Shown here one piece after another: positions 8,739-15,303 of a DNA stretch of 64,000 nt. The position numbers and the translations under genes are program-made. Origin of the DNA: Amorphoplanes digitatis (GTDB lineage Bacteria > Actinomycetota > Actinomycetes > Mycobacteriales > Micromonosporaceae); contig NZ_JACHNH010000001.1 in NCBI RefSeq assembly GCF_014205335.1, forward strand, positions 8,573,501-8,637,500, given 5' to 3'. The notes beneath the pieces were generated by a model, which made no database searches, was not told where the DNA came from, and worked only from the letters and a program-made list of their open reading frames with translations. Within the stretch, counting starts at the first letter, position 1, and each line of letters begins with the position of its first letter.

Positions 8739-9424
8739 GAGCCGACCTCGAGACCCAGGCCGGTCGGGTCGAGCACGCCGTCGCGCAGGCCGATCTCGCG
8801 GTCCGCGTACGCGGCGATCTTCGGCTCGTGGGTGACAAGCACGACCGAGGTGCCCTGCTCACGGGCGACGTGCACGATCTCGGTCAGCACCTGCTCGCCG
8901 GTGAGCACGTCCAGCGCGCCGGTCGGCTCGTCGGCGAAGAGCACCTTGGGCTCGGTCACCAGCGCCCGGGCGACCGCACAGCGCTGCTGCTCGCCGCCGG
9001 ACATCCTGCCGGGCAGCTGGTCGGCGAGGTCGCCGACGCCGAAGCGGCCGAGCCACAGCGTCGCGGCCTTGCGCGCCTCACGCCGCCCCGAGCCGGCGAG
9101 AAGCAGCGGAAGGGCGACGTTCTCGGCGGCGGTCAGCTCGGGCACCAGCTGGCCGAACTGGAACAGCACCCCGAAGTCGGTGCGCCGCAGGCGGGAGCGG
9201 GCCGCCTCACTCCACAGCCCGATGTCCTGCTCGCGGTAGTGCACCTCGCCGGCGTCGACCTTGAGGATCCCGGCGAGGCAGTGCAGGAGGGTCGACTTGC
9301 CGCAACCGCTGGGCCCGGTGACCGCGACGATCTCACCCGCACCGATCTCGATGTCGATGCCCCGCAGGGCCGGGGTCGGCCCGTACGAGCGGTGCAGCCC
9401 GGTTCCCTTGAGTAGCGCGTTCAT
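8735..9424 (-). CDS. ABC transporter ATP-binding protein (LolD/MacB-like)
   Basis: A 229-residue nucleotide-binding subunit with all core motifs: Walker A GPSGCGKST (near residue 40), Q-loop FQFGQLVPEL, signature MSGGEQQR, Walker B VLFADEPTGALD and H-loop VTHEP. It is the middle gene of a three-gene operon: four-base overlaps with the upstream PadR gene (9421-9424) and the downstream permease (8735-8738) imply coupled translation. It powers the FtsX-like permease. Expression is probably controlled by the PadR protein and its palindrome. Confidence 0.93.
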   Translation of the reverse strand: MNALLKGTGLHRSYGPTPALRGIDIEIGAGEIVAVTGPSGCGKSTLLHCLAGILKVDAGEVHYREQDIGLWSEAARSRLRRTDFGVLFQFGQLVPELTAAENVALPLLLAGSGRREARKAATLWLGRFGVGDLADQLPGRMSGGEQQRCAVARALVTEPKVLFADEPTGALDVLTGEQVLTEIVHVAREQGTSVVLVTHEPKIAAYADREIGLRDGVLDPTGLGLEVGS

Positions 9425-9957
9425 GCGTTCACCTCTCGGTGCAGCTCGGCGACGCGCAACAACGTGGTCTGCAACCAGGTCAGGTCCGCGTCCAGGTGGG
9501 CGATGGCGTAGTCGGCGGCGACGACGTCCCCGGCGGACGAGTCGGGTGCCGTCTTGACCGCGGTCAGCTCGCGCAGCCGGGTGGTGTGCGCGGCGCGCTG
9601 GGCGACGAGGTAGTCGGTCGCGGCGGTGGTGCCGGCGGCGAGCAGGCTGACGATGACCTTGGCGAAGAGGTCACTCGTCACGTACGGTGCCGGCGGCTCG
9701 ACGGCGGCCAGCCACTCGCCGAGCTTGTCCCGGCCGGCGTCGGTGAGGGCGTAGGAGGTCCGTTCGGGCCCGCCCTCCTGGTCCTGGCCCGACTGCTCGA
9801 CGAGCCCGTCCCGCTCGAGGCGCCCGAGCGTGGCATAGACCTGCCCGTACGCGAGCGGCTTCGCCCTGGGTAGTCGCTCGTCGTGCACCCGCTTGAGCTC
9901 GTAACCATGCTGGGGGCCGGCGGACAGCAGGCCCAGCAGTACGTGCGACGTTGACAT
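9421..9957 (-). CDS. PadR-family transcriptional repressor of the ABC operon
   Basis: About 178 residues. The N-terminal winged helix has the PadR hallmarks LLGLLSAGPQHGYELKR, AYGQVYATLGRLERDGLV and TSYALTDAGR. The C-terminal helical part (from about residue 95) is a Vir_C-like dimerisation and ligand region. It is the first gene of the operon and overlaps the ATPase start. ATG at 9957 is chosen; GTG at 9966 lies inside the operator palindrome. Such regulators typically repress their own operon and are released by the compound the pump exports, which is an inference here. Confidence 0.92.
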   Translation of the reverse strand: MSTSHVLLGLLSAGPQHGYELKRVHDERLPRAKPLAYGQVYATLGRLERDGLVEQSGQDQEGGPERTSYALTDAGRDKLGEWLAAVEPPAPYVTSDLFAKVIVSLLAAGTTAATDYLVAQRAAHTTRLRELTAVKTAPDSSAGDVVAADYAIAHLDADLTWLQTTLLRVAELHREVNA

Positions 9958-9965
9958 GCCGACCA

Positions 9966-9984
9966 CTATTCACTGAGTGAATAG
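9966..9984. promoter_or_regulatory. Perfect 19-bp palindrome, likely PadR operator
   Basis: CTATTCACTGAGTGAATAG is a perfect inverted repeat about one central base, eight bases upstream of the padR ATG. Its AT-rich TTCACT/AGTGAA half-sites stand out from the GC-rich surroundings and resemble known PadR-family operators. Confidence 0.75.
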
Positions 9985-10121
9985 CCGGGTCAAGGCCTCC
10001 TCCCATCGGACCTTTCATTACTTGCCGTGCGTCAACTAAAATCCCCGGGCACAACCACGCTCCCGTTCCACACTCGCCTCCCGGCGTGGAGTAGCGTTCG
10101 TGGCATAACTGGAGGTCCTGA

Positions 10122-10475
10122 ATGTCCCTGACGGTACAAACGGAACAGCGCGGCGACATGGTCGTCGTGTCGGTCGCCGGCGAGCTCGACATGGCCACCG
10201 CACCACAGCTTCAGGACCAGATCAGCGACCTCCTGGAAAAGGGCCGCACGCAGCTGGTCTTCGACCTGGCCGAGGTCTCCTTCTGCGACTCGACCGGGCT
10301 GTCCGTCTTCGTGCGCGCGAAGAACAGCACCGACGACGCCGGCGGCGTCGTACGCCTCGCCGCCCCGCAGCGCGGGGTGCTGCGCATCCTCGAGGTCAGC
10401 GGTCTGGTCGAGGTGCTGCACACCTATCCGTCCGTGGACGAGGCCGTTACGGCCGGGCAGCCCGCGCTCGACTGA
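10122..10475 (+). CDS. STAS-domain anti-sigma factor antagonist (RsbV/BldG type)
   Basis: A 117-residue single STAS domain: VVVSVAGELDMATAPQLQ at the N-terminus and the phosphorylation loop FCDSTGLSVF, in which Ser57 is the expected phospho-acceptor. In this family the unphosphorylated form captures an RsbW-like anti-sigma kinase and frees a sigma factor; SpoIIE-type phosphatases reset it. No kinase or sigma gene is adjacent, but two SpoIIE phosphatases are in the window (491, 53392). GGAGG sits 6 bases before the ATG. Cytoplasmic. Confidence 0.92.
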   Translation: MSLTVQTEQRGDMVVVSVAGELDMATAPQLQDQISDLLEKGRTQLVFDLAEVSFCDSTGLSVFVRAKNSTDDAGGVVRLAAPQRGVLRILEVSGLVEVLHTYPSVDEAVTAGQPALD

Positions 10476-10494
10476 GCGCATACCCGTCATTTTC

Positions 10495-10579
10495 GCGTGT
10501 GAGCCGATCGGCGTAGTTTGTCGCTGACCGGCAGCGGGAAACCTCCTGCCGGCAACCCCTCGGCCCACGCGCGCAGGAG
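10495..10579 (+). promoter_or_regulatory. Structured 5' leader of mscL, candidate riboswitch-like element
   Basis: GCGTGTGAGCCGA (10495-10507) can pair with TCGGCCCACGCGC (10560-10572) with one wobble and one mismatch, closing a region that contains a second hairpin (CCGGCAG 10528-10534 with CTGCCGG 10546-10552). CTCCTGC (10543-10549) is also fully complementary to GCAGGAG (10573-10579), which contains the mscL ribosome-binding site. Two mutually exclusive folds could therefore expose or hide the site. I could not assign it to a known riboswitch class. Confidence 0.5.
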
Positions 10580-10585
10580 TGACTC

Positions 10586-11038
10586 TTGTCTATGGTCAAA
10601 GGCTTCAAAGACTTCATCATGCGGGGCAACGTCGTCGACCTCGCGGTCGGCATCGTCATCGGCGCCGCCTTCACCGCCGTCGTCACCTCGTTCACCAACG
10701 CCTTCCTGAAGCCGCTCATCCAGCTGATGGGCGGCAACAGCAGCGCCTCCGCCGGCGTCTGGAAGGTCGGCGAGGTCGAGTTCCAGTGGGCCGCCTTCGT
10801 CAACGCGGTCATCACCTTCCTGCTGACCGCCGCGGTCCTCTACTTCCTCGTGGTCTACCCGCTCAACCGCCTCGCCGAGCGCCGCAAGCGCGGCGAGGAG
10901 CCGCCGCCGGAGAACCCCAGCGAGGAGATCCGGCTGCTCACCGAGATCCGCGACGCGCTGGTACAGCAGCGGATCTCGCCGAGCGCGGCCGACGACCTCC
11001 TCGGCCGGCACCAGCAGCAGGACCCGCCGCGGCGCTGA
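10586..11038 (+). CDS. mscL: Large-conductance mechanosensitive channel MscL
   Basis: A 150-residue membrane protein with the MscL signature: an amphipathic N-terminal helix (GFKDFIMRGNVVDLAVG), TM1 with GIVIGAAFTAVVTS, a short periplasmic loop around residues 50-70, TM2 (VNAVITFLLTAAVLYFLVV) and a charged C-terminal helix ending in LTEIRDALV. The homopentameric channel opens under membrane tension and releases solutes on hypo-osmotic shock. A TTG start at 10586 fits the AGGAG at 10575-10579 (6 bases), whereas ATG at 10592 would be 12 bases away. A structured leader that can pair with this site precedes it. Confidence 0.95.
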   Translation: MSMVKGFKDFIMRGNVVDLAVGIVIGAAFTAVVTSFTNAFLKPLIQLMGGNSSASAGVWKVGEVEFQWAAFVNAVITFLLTAAVLYFLVVYPLNRLAERRKRGEEPPPENPSEEIRLLTEIRDALVQQRISPSAADDLLGRHQQQDPPRR

Positions 11039-11060
11039 CTTCGAAAAGATCAACCCCGCC

Positions 11061-11095
11061 CGGCACTGTTCGAACAGATGTTCGATACAGTGCCG
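11061..11095. promoter_or_regulatory. Perfect SOS (LexA) box nested in a long inverted repeat
   Basis: The core TCGAACAGATGTTCGA (11070-11085) matches the actinobacterial LexA consensus TCGAAC-N4-GTTCGA at every specified position. It is flanked by CGGCACTGT (11061-11069) and ACAGTGCCG (11087-11095), so the whole 35 bases form a nested hairpin with one extra T. It ends 2 bases before the ATG at 11098. It could act as an operator and also as a transcription stop for mscL. Confidence 0.8.
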
Positions 11096-11097
11096 GG

Positions 11098-11331
11098 ATG
11101 GAGCAGCGGAAGCACTGGTGGAACGGCAGATGGGGAAACGTCGCGCGTAAGGACGTCTACCTGCGAACCAGCGGCGACCAGTGGTATGTCGAGCAGCGGG
11201 CCGGCGGCGCGGACGGCGTCTCGCACTTCTTCGAGTACGACAGCGAGGACGCCGCGCTCGACATGGTCCGCGCGCTGCTGGTCGGCCCGGACGAGTGGCG
11301 CGAGCTGTCGGTCCGCCCGCCCTCCCGCTGA
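11098..11331 (+). CDS. Small protein of 77 residues, probable SOS-regulated gene
   Basis: I do not recognise the family. The protein is soluble and compact: it starts MEQRKHWWNGRWGN, then KDVYLRTSGDQWYVEQR and a helix SEDAALDMVRALL, and ends in PPSR. Codon use is typical of the genome (strong GC at third positions). There is no room for a ribosome-binding site, because the operator-like repeat ends 2 bases before the ATG, so the transcript may be leaderless. The perfect LexA box suggests induction by DNA damage. A role in the DNA-damage response is inferred only from that site. Confidence 0.75.
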   Translation: MEQRKHWWNGRWGNVARKDVYLRTSGDQWYVEQRAGGADGVSHFFEYDSEDAALDMVRALLVGPDEWRELSVRPPSR

Positions 11332-11338
11332 CGGCCGG

Positions 11339-12109
11339 TCAGGCGGCCCGGCGCCCGCCGCCCGGCGGGGCCGCCGCGGAGGCGGTGAGCGGGCCGCGCG
11401 GCACGAGGCGGAGCCCGGTCGACGCCGGATCGCCGGCCTCGCCCTCCTCGACGAGGTGCCAGCCGCCGCCACCCGCCGCCCGGTCGCCGGGCGGGCGGGC
11501 CGACTCGCCGGCGGCCCGCGACAGGGCCACGACGATCAGGTACCCGAGGATCACGAAGCCGTGGCTGATCAGCCGCTCGCTGTCCACCCGGGCCGCCGAC
11601 AGGTCGTTGACCGAGAGCAGCAGCAACATCCCCACGAACGCGGTGAGCATCGGGACCAGGCCGGTCGGCCGACTGCGGCGCAGGGCGATGAAGAGGAAGC
11701 CGGCACCGACGGCCACGTTCCAGGCCGCCGACTCGTGCCACAGGTGGCCGGGGGTCGCGTCCAGGCCGGAGTGCACGTGCAGGCTGCTCGCGCCGCCGCC
11801 GACCTGCGCCAGACCGAGGATGAGCTGCACGGCGCCGACCGCGGCCAGCGCGACGTAGAGCGGCCCGAGGGCCAGTAGGCGCCGGCGCCGGGGTTCGGCC
11901 GGCAGGGCCGCGACGATGGCGGCGCTCAGGTCGGGCACGTCCGCGGCCAGGCCGGTACTCGTCAGCCGGTTGACCGTGGCCGCCCGCTCAAGCCACTCCC
12001 GGCAGCCCGCACACCCGGCCAGATGCTCGTCGACCCGGGCCCGATCGGCCGGATCGTCCTCGCCGTCCAGCTGCGCAGACAGCATCTCGCGCCACCGCTC
12101 ACACGCCAT
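11339..12109 (-). CDS. Zinc-finger (zf-HC2) anti-sigma-like integral membrane protein
   Basis: A 256-residue protein. The N-terminal 50 residues hold a zf-HC2 motif (VDEHLAGCAGCREWL, His-x3-Cys-x2-Cys) as found in ZAS-type anti-sigma factors. Residues 80-200 contain about four or five hydrophobic segments (LGPLYVALAAVGAVQLILG, VAVGAGFLFIAL, LVPMLTAFVGMLLLL, ILGYLIVVAL). The C-terminal tail is Gly/Ala/Pro-rich. ZAS proteins sequester an ECF sigma factor and respond to redox or envelope signals. No sigma gene is adjacent, so its partner is unknown or the protein has another role. Confidence 0.75.
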   Translation of the reverse strand: MACERWREMLSAQLDGEDDPADRARVDEHLAGCAGCREWLERAATVNRLTSTGLAADVPDLSAAIVAALPAEPRRRRLLALGPLYVALAAVGAVQLILGLAQVGGGASSLHVHSGLDATPGHLWHESAAWNVAVGAGFLFIALRRSRPTGLVPMLTAFVGMLLLLSVNDLSAARVDSERLISHGFVILGYLIVVALSRAAGESARPPGDRAAGGGGWHLVEEGEAGDPASTGLRLVPRGPLTASAAAPPGGGRRAA

Positions 12110-12152
12110 ACCCCCATAGTCGCCCGGCGGGGGGCATTGGTTCCCGCGCGGG

Positions 12153-12791
12153 TCAGTGCAGATCGGGGCGCTGCACGCTGGGGCCGCCGAGTTGGCTGCC
12201 GGAACCGCCCATCAGCCGCTTACGCTCCCGAAACGCCCGCAGGTTCGCCGTGTTGCCGCAGGTGCTGACGTCGTGCCAGACCCCGCTGTTGTTGCGGGAC
12301 GTGTCGAAGAACGCCGCGCGGCAGTCGATGTTGTGGCAGAGCTTGAGCCGGGACCAGAGGCCGGCCTGCTGGGCGAGCAGGGTCTCGGCCCACAGCGCGG
12401 AGGCCAGCCAGCGGGTGCCGCGGCCGCTGGGCACCATCCGGACCCAGCCGTCGGCGTCGGGCACCAGGCTGACCGGCACGTCGGCCGGGGGCAGCGCGCC
12501 GTCGGGCTCGGGCTTGCGGCCGCCGGCCAGGATGACCCCCTCGAACGTCGAGCGCAGCCGGCGCAGCGAGCGCATGTCGGTCGACGACAGCAGGAGGACC
12601 GGCGCCGGCAGGCCGACGACCCGGGACCAGGTGGCGAGCGCGTCGGTCAGCCAACGCTGCGCGTCGTCCGGGGTTCCGAGCAGGTCCGGGGCGTATGACA
12701 TGGACGCCCGAGTGTTCAACAGATCCTGCAGGAGGGCGAGGCCGGCGGGCGCCTCGCGCACCCCGTGCCGGGCGCTTGCCTTCCATGACAT
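12153..12791 (-). CDS. CGNR zinc-finger protein (ABATE domain), putative regulator
   Basis: A 212-residue protein. The N-terminal part (ALLQDLLNTRA) matches the ABATE-like domain, and the C-terminus carries a CGNR-type zinc finger: LKLCHNIDCRAAFFDTSRNNSGVWHDVSTCGNTANLRAFRERKR. The usual CGNR tetrapeptide is CGNT here. Proteins of this family are predicted DNA-binding stress regulators. The ATG at 12791 is followed upstream by an AT-rich region (12860-12935) that could hold promoters for this gene and for the divergent ThuA gene. Confidence 0.82.
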   Translation of the reverse strand: MSWKASARHGVREAPAGLALLQDLLNTRASMSYAPDLLGTPDDAQRWLTDALATWSRVVGLPAPVLLLSSTDMRSLRRLRSTFEGVILAGGRKPEPDGALPPADVPVSLVPDADGWVRMVPSGRGTRWLASALWAETLLAQQAGLWSRLKLCHNIDCRAAFFDTSRNNSGVWHDVSTCGNTANLRAFRERKRLMGGSGSQLGGPSVQRPDLH

Positions 12792-12859
12792 AGGCGAAGA
12801 GTACTTGATTCTTTTTCACACCAGCATCCACCGGTCGCCTGACCGGCGCGTCCACGCAG

Positions 12860-12940
12860 CGTCTTGGCGTGCTGACCCATTGTTGATCAAGAGTCAATCA
12901 CTACTTATATTAACTATTAGGGTTCTTAACCTTGTGCCGC
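12860..12940. promoter_or_regulatory. AT-rich divergent promoter island
   Basis: This stretch (TTGATCAAGAGTCAATC followed by TTATATTAACTATTAGG) is strongly AT-rich in an otherwise GC-rich window. It lies between the divergent CGNR (12791) and ThuA-lectin (13011) genes, so it probably contains their promoters. TTGACTC on the minus strand could be a -35 element. No single transcription start can be fixed. Confidence 0.4.
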
Positions 12941-13010
12941 GAGGCATCGATGACTGAGGATGTATAGCAGCGGCGCCGCCCCCCACCGCTCCCATCCCCA
13001 AGGACACCCC

Positions 13011-14306
13011 GTGGCTCGAAAACTGCTCAGGCGCGCCCTCGTGGCCGCGCTCGGAATCCTCACGGCCGGCTCCGTCGGCATCGCCGTCGCCGACGCCGCC
13101 GCGGCCGCACCGTTCAAGGTCCTCGCGTTCTACAACGGGACCTGGGACGCCGCGCACATCGACTTCGACTCCGAGGCCCGCGACTGGTTCCCCCGGGCCG
13201 GCGCGCAGTACGGCTTCACCTGGGAGGCGACCACCGACTGGAGCCGACTCAACGCCGGCGAGCTGGCCCAGTACAAGGTCATCATGTTCCTGGACGACGC
13301 GCCGCCGGCGGACCGCCGGGCCGCGTTCCAGCAGTACATGCAGAACGGCGGCGCCTGGATGGGCTTCCACGTCAGCGCGTTCACCACCGACGCGAACTCG
13401 TGGAGCTGGTACCACAACACGTTCCTGGGCTCGGGGAACTTCGCCACCAACACCTGGGGGCCGACCGCCGAGACGCTGCGGATCGAGGACCGTGGACACC
13501 CCTCCACCGCGGGCCTGCCCGCGACGATCACCTCCGCGGTCAGCGAGTGGTACTCGTGGAGCCGGGACCTGCGGCAGAACCCGGACATCGACGTGCTGGC
13601 CTCGGTCGACACGTCCAGCTTCCCGGTCGGCACCGACCCGAACCAGCAGTGGCGCAGTGGCTACTACCCGCTGATCTGGACCAACAGGAACTACCGGATG
13701 CTGTACACGAACTTCGGTCACAACGGCATGAACTACGAGACCAACACCCGGACCTCGTCGACCTTCGCGAGCGCACAGCAGAACCAGTGGCTGATCAACG
13801 GCCTGCTCTGGCTCGGCGGCGCGACGCCGACCACTCCCCCGACGACCGGGCCCATCAACCCCTCCCTCTGGTACTCGATCGTCAACGCGGGCAGCGGCAA
13901 GTGCGTCGACGCCCGCGCCGGCGGCACGACAAACGGCACGGCGATCCAGCAGTACGCCTGCAACGCCGGCAACGCCGGCAACGCCGGCAACGCGCAGCAG
14001 TACCAGTTCGCCACGACGGGCGGTAACTACGTGCGGATCAACAACCGGGGCAACAGCGCGCAGGCGCTGGACGTGACGAACGTGTCGACCGCCGACAACG
14101 CGCCGATTCAGACCTGGTCCTACTCGGGCGGCCTCAACCAGCAGTGGCAGCCGGTCGCCGAGGCCGGCGGCGCGTACCACTTCGTGAACCGCAACAGCGG
14201 CAAGTGCCTGGACGTGCCCGCGGCCTCGACCGCGGACGGCGTGCAACTCGTGCAGTACACCTGCAACGGCACCGCGGCGCAAAGCTTCCGGCTCACTGTG
14301 CGTTAG
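13011..14306 (+). CDS. Secreted ThuA-domain protein with ricin-type beta-trefoil lectin
   Basis: About 431 residues. GTG at 13011 follows AAGGA by 6 bases and opens a signal peptide (RRALVAALGILTAGSVGIAVADAAAAA). Residues about 35-270 form a ThuA (trehalose-utilisation, class I glutamine amidotransferase-like) domain: KVLAFYNG, DFDSEARDW, YKVIMFLDDAPPADRRAAFQQYM, GGAWMGFHV. After a Thr/Pro linker (TPTTPPTTGP), residues 290-431 are a ricin-type beta-trefoil with SGKCVDARAGG and SGKCLDVPA repeats that binds sugars. The likely job is extracellular carbohydrate binding or turnover. The first trefoil repeat is lengthened by a 9-base DNA repeat (13962-13988). Confidence 0.88.
   Translation: MARKLLRRALVAALGILTAGSVGIAVADAAAAAPFKVLAFYNGTWDAAHIDFDSEARDWFPRAGAQYGFTWEATTDWSRLNAGELAQYKVIMFLDDAPPADRRAAFQQYMQNGGAWMGFHVSAFTTDANSWSWYHNTFLGSGNFATNTWGPTAETLRIEDRGHPSTAGLPATITSAVSEWYSWSRDLRQNPDIDVLASVDTSSFPVGTDPNQQWRSGYYPLIWTNRNYRMLYTNFGHNGMNYETNTRTSSTFASAQQNQWLINGLLWLGGATPTTPPTTGPINPSLWYSIVNAGSGKCVDARAGGTTNGTAIQQYACNAGNAGNAGNAQQYQFATTGGNYVRINNRGNSAQALDVTNVSTADNAPIQTWSYSGGLNQQWQPVAEAGGAYHFVNRNSGKCLDVPAASTADGVQLVQYTCNGTAAQSFRLTVR
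13962..13988 (+). repeat. 9-bp tandem repeat, three copies, inside the lectin domain
   Basis: AACGCCGGC occurs three times in a row and encodes Asn-Ala-Gly triplets. It lies in the first beta-trefoil repeat and keeps the reading frame, so copy-number changes would lengthen or shorten a surface loop. Confidence 0.85.
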
Positions 14307-14336
14307 GTCGTCGCCGCGCAGACGGGCTTGACGGGG

Positions 14337-14374
14337 CCATGGTCACACTGAAAAGTTCTCGCGTGTGACCATGG
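14337..14374. promoter_or_regulatory. Perfect 12-bp inverted repeat upstream of L,D-transpeptidase
   Basis: CCATGGTCACAC (14337-14348) and GTGTGACCATGG (14363-14374) are exact inverted copies around a 14-base loop. The element lies between the lectin gene stop and the transpeptidase start (14394). It could be an operator, an RNA hairpin in the leader, or the terminator of the upstream gene; the sequence alone does not decide. Confidence 0.6.
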
Positions 14375-14393
14375 CGTCGTCGAAGGGAACCTG

Positions 14394-15206
14394 GTGCGGA
14401 GAGCTCTGACGTATGCGGCCACGGTGATCACGATCGCCACGCTCGCCGCCGGCTGTGACGGCGGCGACTCCGAGCCGGCAGCCGCGCCCGCACCCGTACC
14501 GTCGACGGCGCCCGCCTCGACCCCCACGACGGCCCCGCCGTCCACCGAGCCGCCGTCCGCCGAGCCGGCGGCACCGACGGCCTCGCCGACGCCGTCGGCA
14601 CCGGCGAAGCCGCAGAAGCTCAAGAGCGGCGCGAAAGGCGCCGAGGTCCTGGCGCTCCAGAAGCGGCTGAACGAGCTCGGCTACTGGAACGGCAAGGCCG
14701 ACGGCACGTTCGGCGGGCAGACCCAGCAGGCGGTCTTCGCGCTCCAGAAGGCGGCGGGCCTGGGCCGCGACGGCGTGGTCGGCCCCAAGACCAAGAAGGC
14801 CCTGGACGAGGGCGTACGCCCCAAGGCGAAGAGCACCAGCGGCCGCGTCGTCGAGATCAACCTGAAGCGCCAGCTGCTGATGCTCGTCGACGACGGCGAG
14901 GTCAGCCAGGTCTTCAACACCTCCACGGGCTCGATGGAGCACTACGAGCAGAACGGCAACACGTTCCTGGCCGACACCCCGAGCGGCAAGTTCAAGGTGT
15001 CCCGGCAGATCGACGGCTGGCGGCACGCGCCGCTCGGCCTGCTCTGGCGCCCGAAGTACTTCAACGGCGGCATCGCCGTGCACGGCGCGAACAGCGTGCC
15101 GCCGTACCCCGCGTCGCACGGCTGCGCGCGGGTGTCGATCTCGGCCATGAACTGGCTCTGGAAGAACGACGAGCTGCCGCTCAAGACCCGGGTCTGGGTC
15201 TACTGA
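14394..15206 (+). CDS. Lipoprotein L,D-transpeptidase (YkuD) with peptidoglycan-binding domain
   Basis: A 270-residue protein. It has a short signal peptide with lipobox LAAGC (Cys21 lipidated) and a Pro/Thr/Ala-rich linker to about residue 75. A peptidoglycan-binding_1 domain follows (GAEVLALQKRLNELGYW, then DGVVGPKTKKAL), and a YkuD catalytic domain from about 145 to the end has the active-site motif HG...SHGCARVS with Cys244. Such enzymes make 3-3 cross-links or attach proteins to the wall on the outer face of the membrane. Start: GTG at 14394. A perfect inverted repeat lies just upstream. Confidence 0.92.
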   Translation: MRRALTYAATVITIATLAAGCDGGDSEPAAAPAPVPSTAPASTPTTAPPSTEPPSAEPAAPTASPTPSAPAKPQKLKSGAKGAEVLALQKRLNELGYWNGKADGTFGGQTQQAVFALQKAAGLGRDGVVGPKTKKALDEGVRPKAKSTSGRVVEINLKRQLLMLVDDGEVSQVFNTSTGSMEHYEQNGNTFLADTPSGKFKVSRQIDGWRHAPLGLLWRPKYFNGGIAVHGANSVPPYPASHGCARVSISAMNWLWKNDELPLKTRVWVY

Positions 15207-15217
15207 GCAGTGAGCAA

Positions 15218-15295
15218 TTTTCAACCTGGCCTCGGGCCAGAGGTATCCGAGCCGTTGACCGCAGCCGGGAGTTGCCGCCCTGGCCACGTTGAAAA
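15218..15295. terminator. Long imperfect inverted repeat between convergent genes
   Basis: TTTTCAACCTGGCC (15218-15231) and GGCCACGTTGAAAA (15282-15295) pair at 13 of 14 positions around a 50-base loop. A smaller hairpin CTGGCCTCGGGCCAG sits at the left arm. Each outer arm presents T residues on one strand, so it can serve as a terminator for both the transpeptidase (stop 15206) and sthA (stop 15304). Confidence 0.55.
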
Positions 15296-15303
15296 AGGCT
15301 CAG

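Noticed and set aside
10495..10585. SAM-type, c-di-AMP (ydaO) or guanidine riboswitch upstream of mscL
   Set aside because: A GGCAACCC segment recalls SAM-type elements, but the other conserved cores of these classes were not found, so I report it as unclassified.
10579..11331. 250-codon frame across mscL and the 77-residue gene
   Set aside because: The first part is a shadow of mscL. Only the end from ATG 11098 has a plausible start and protein-like composition.
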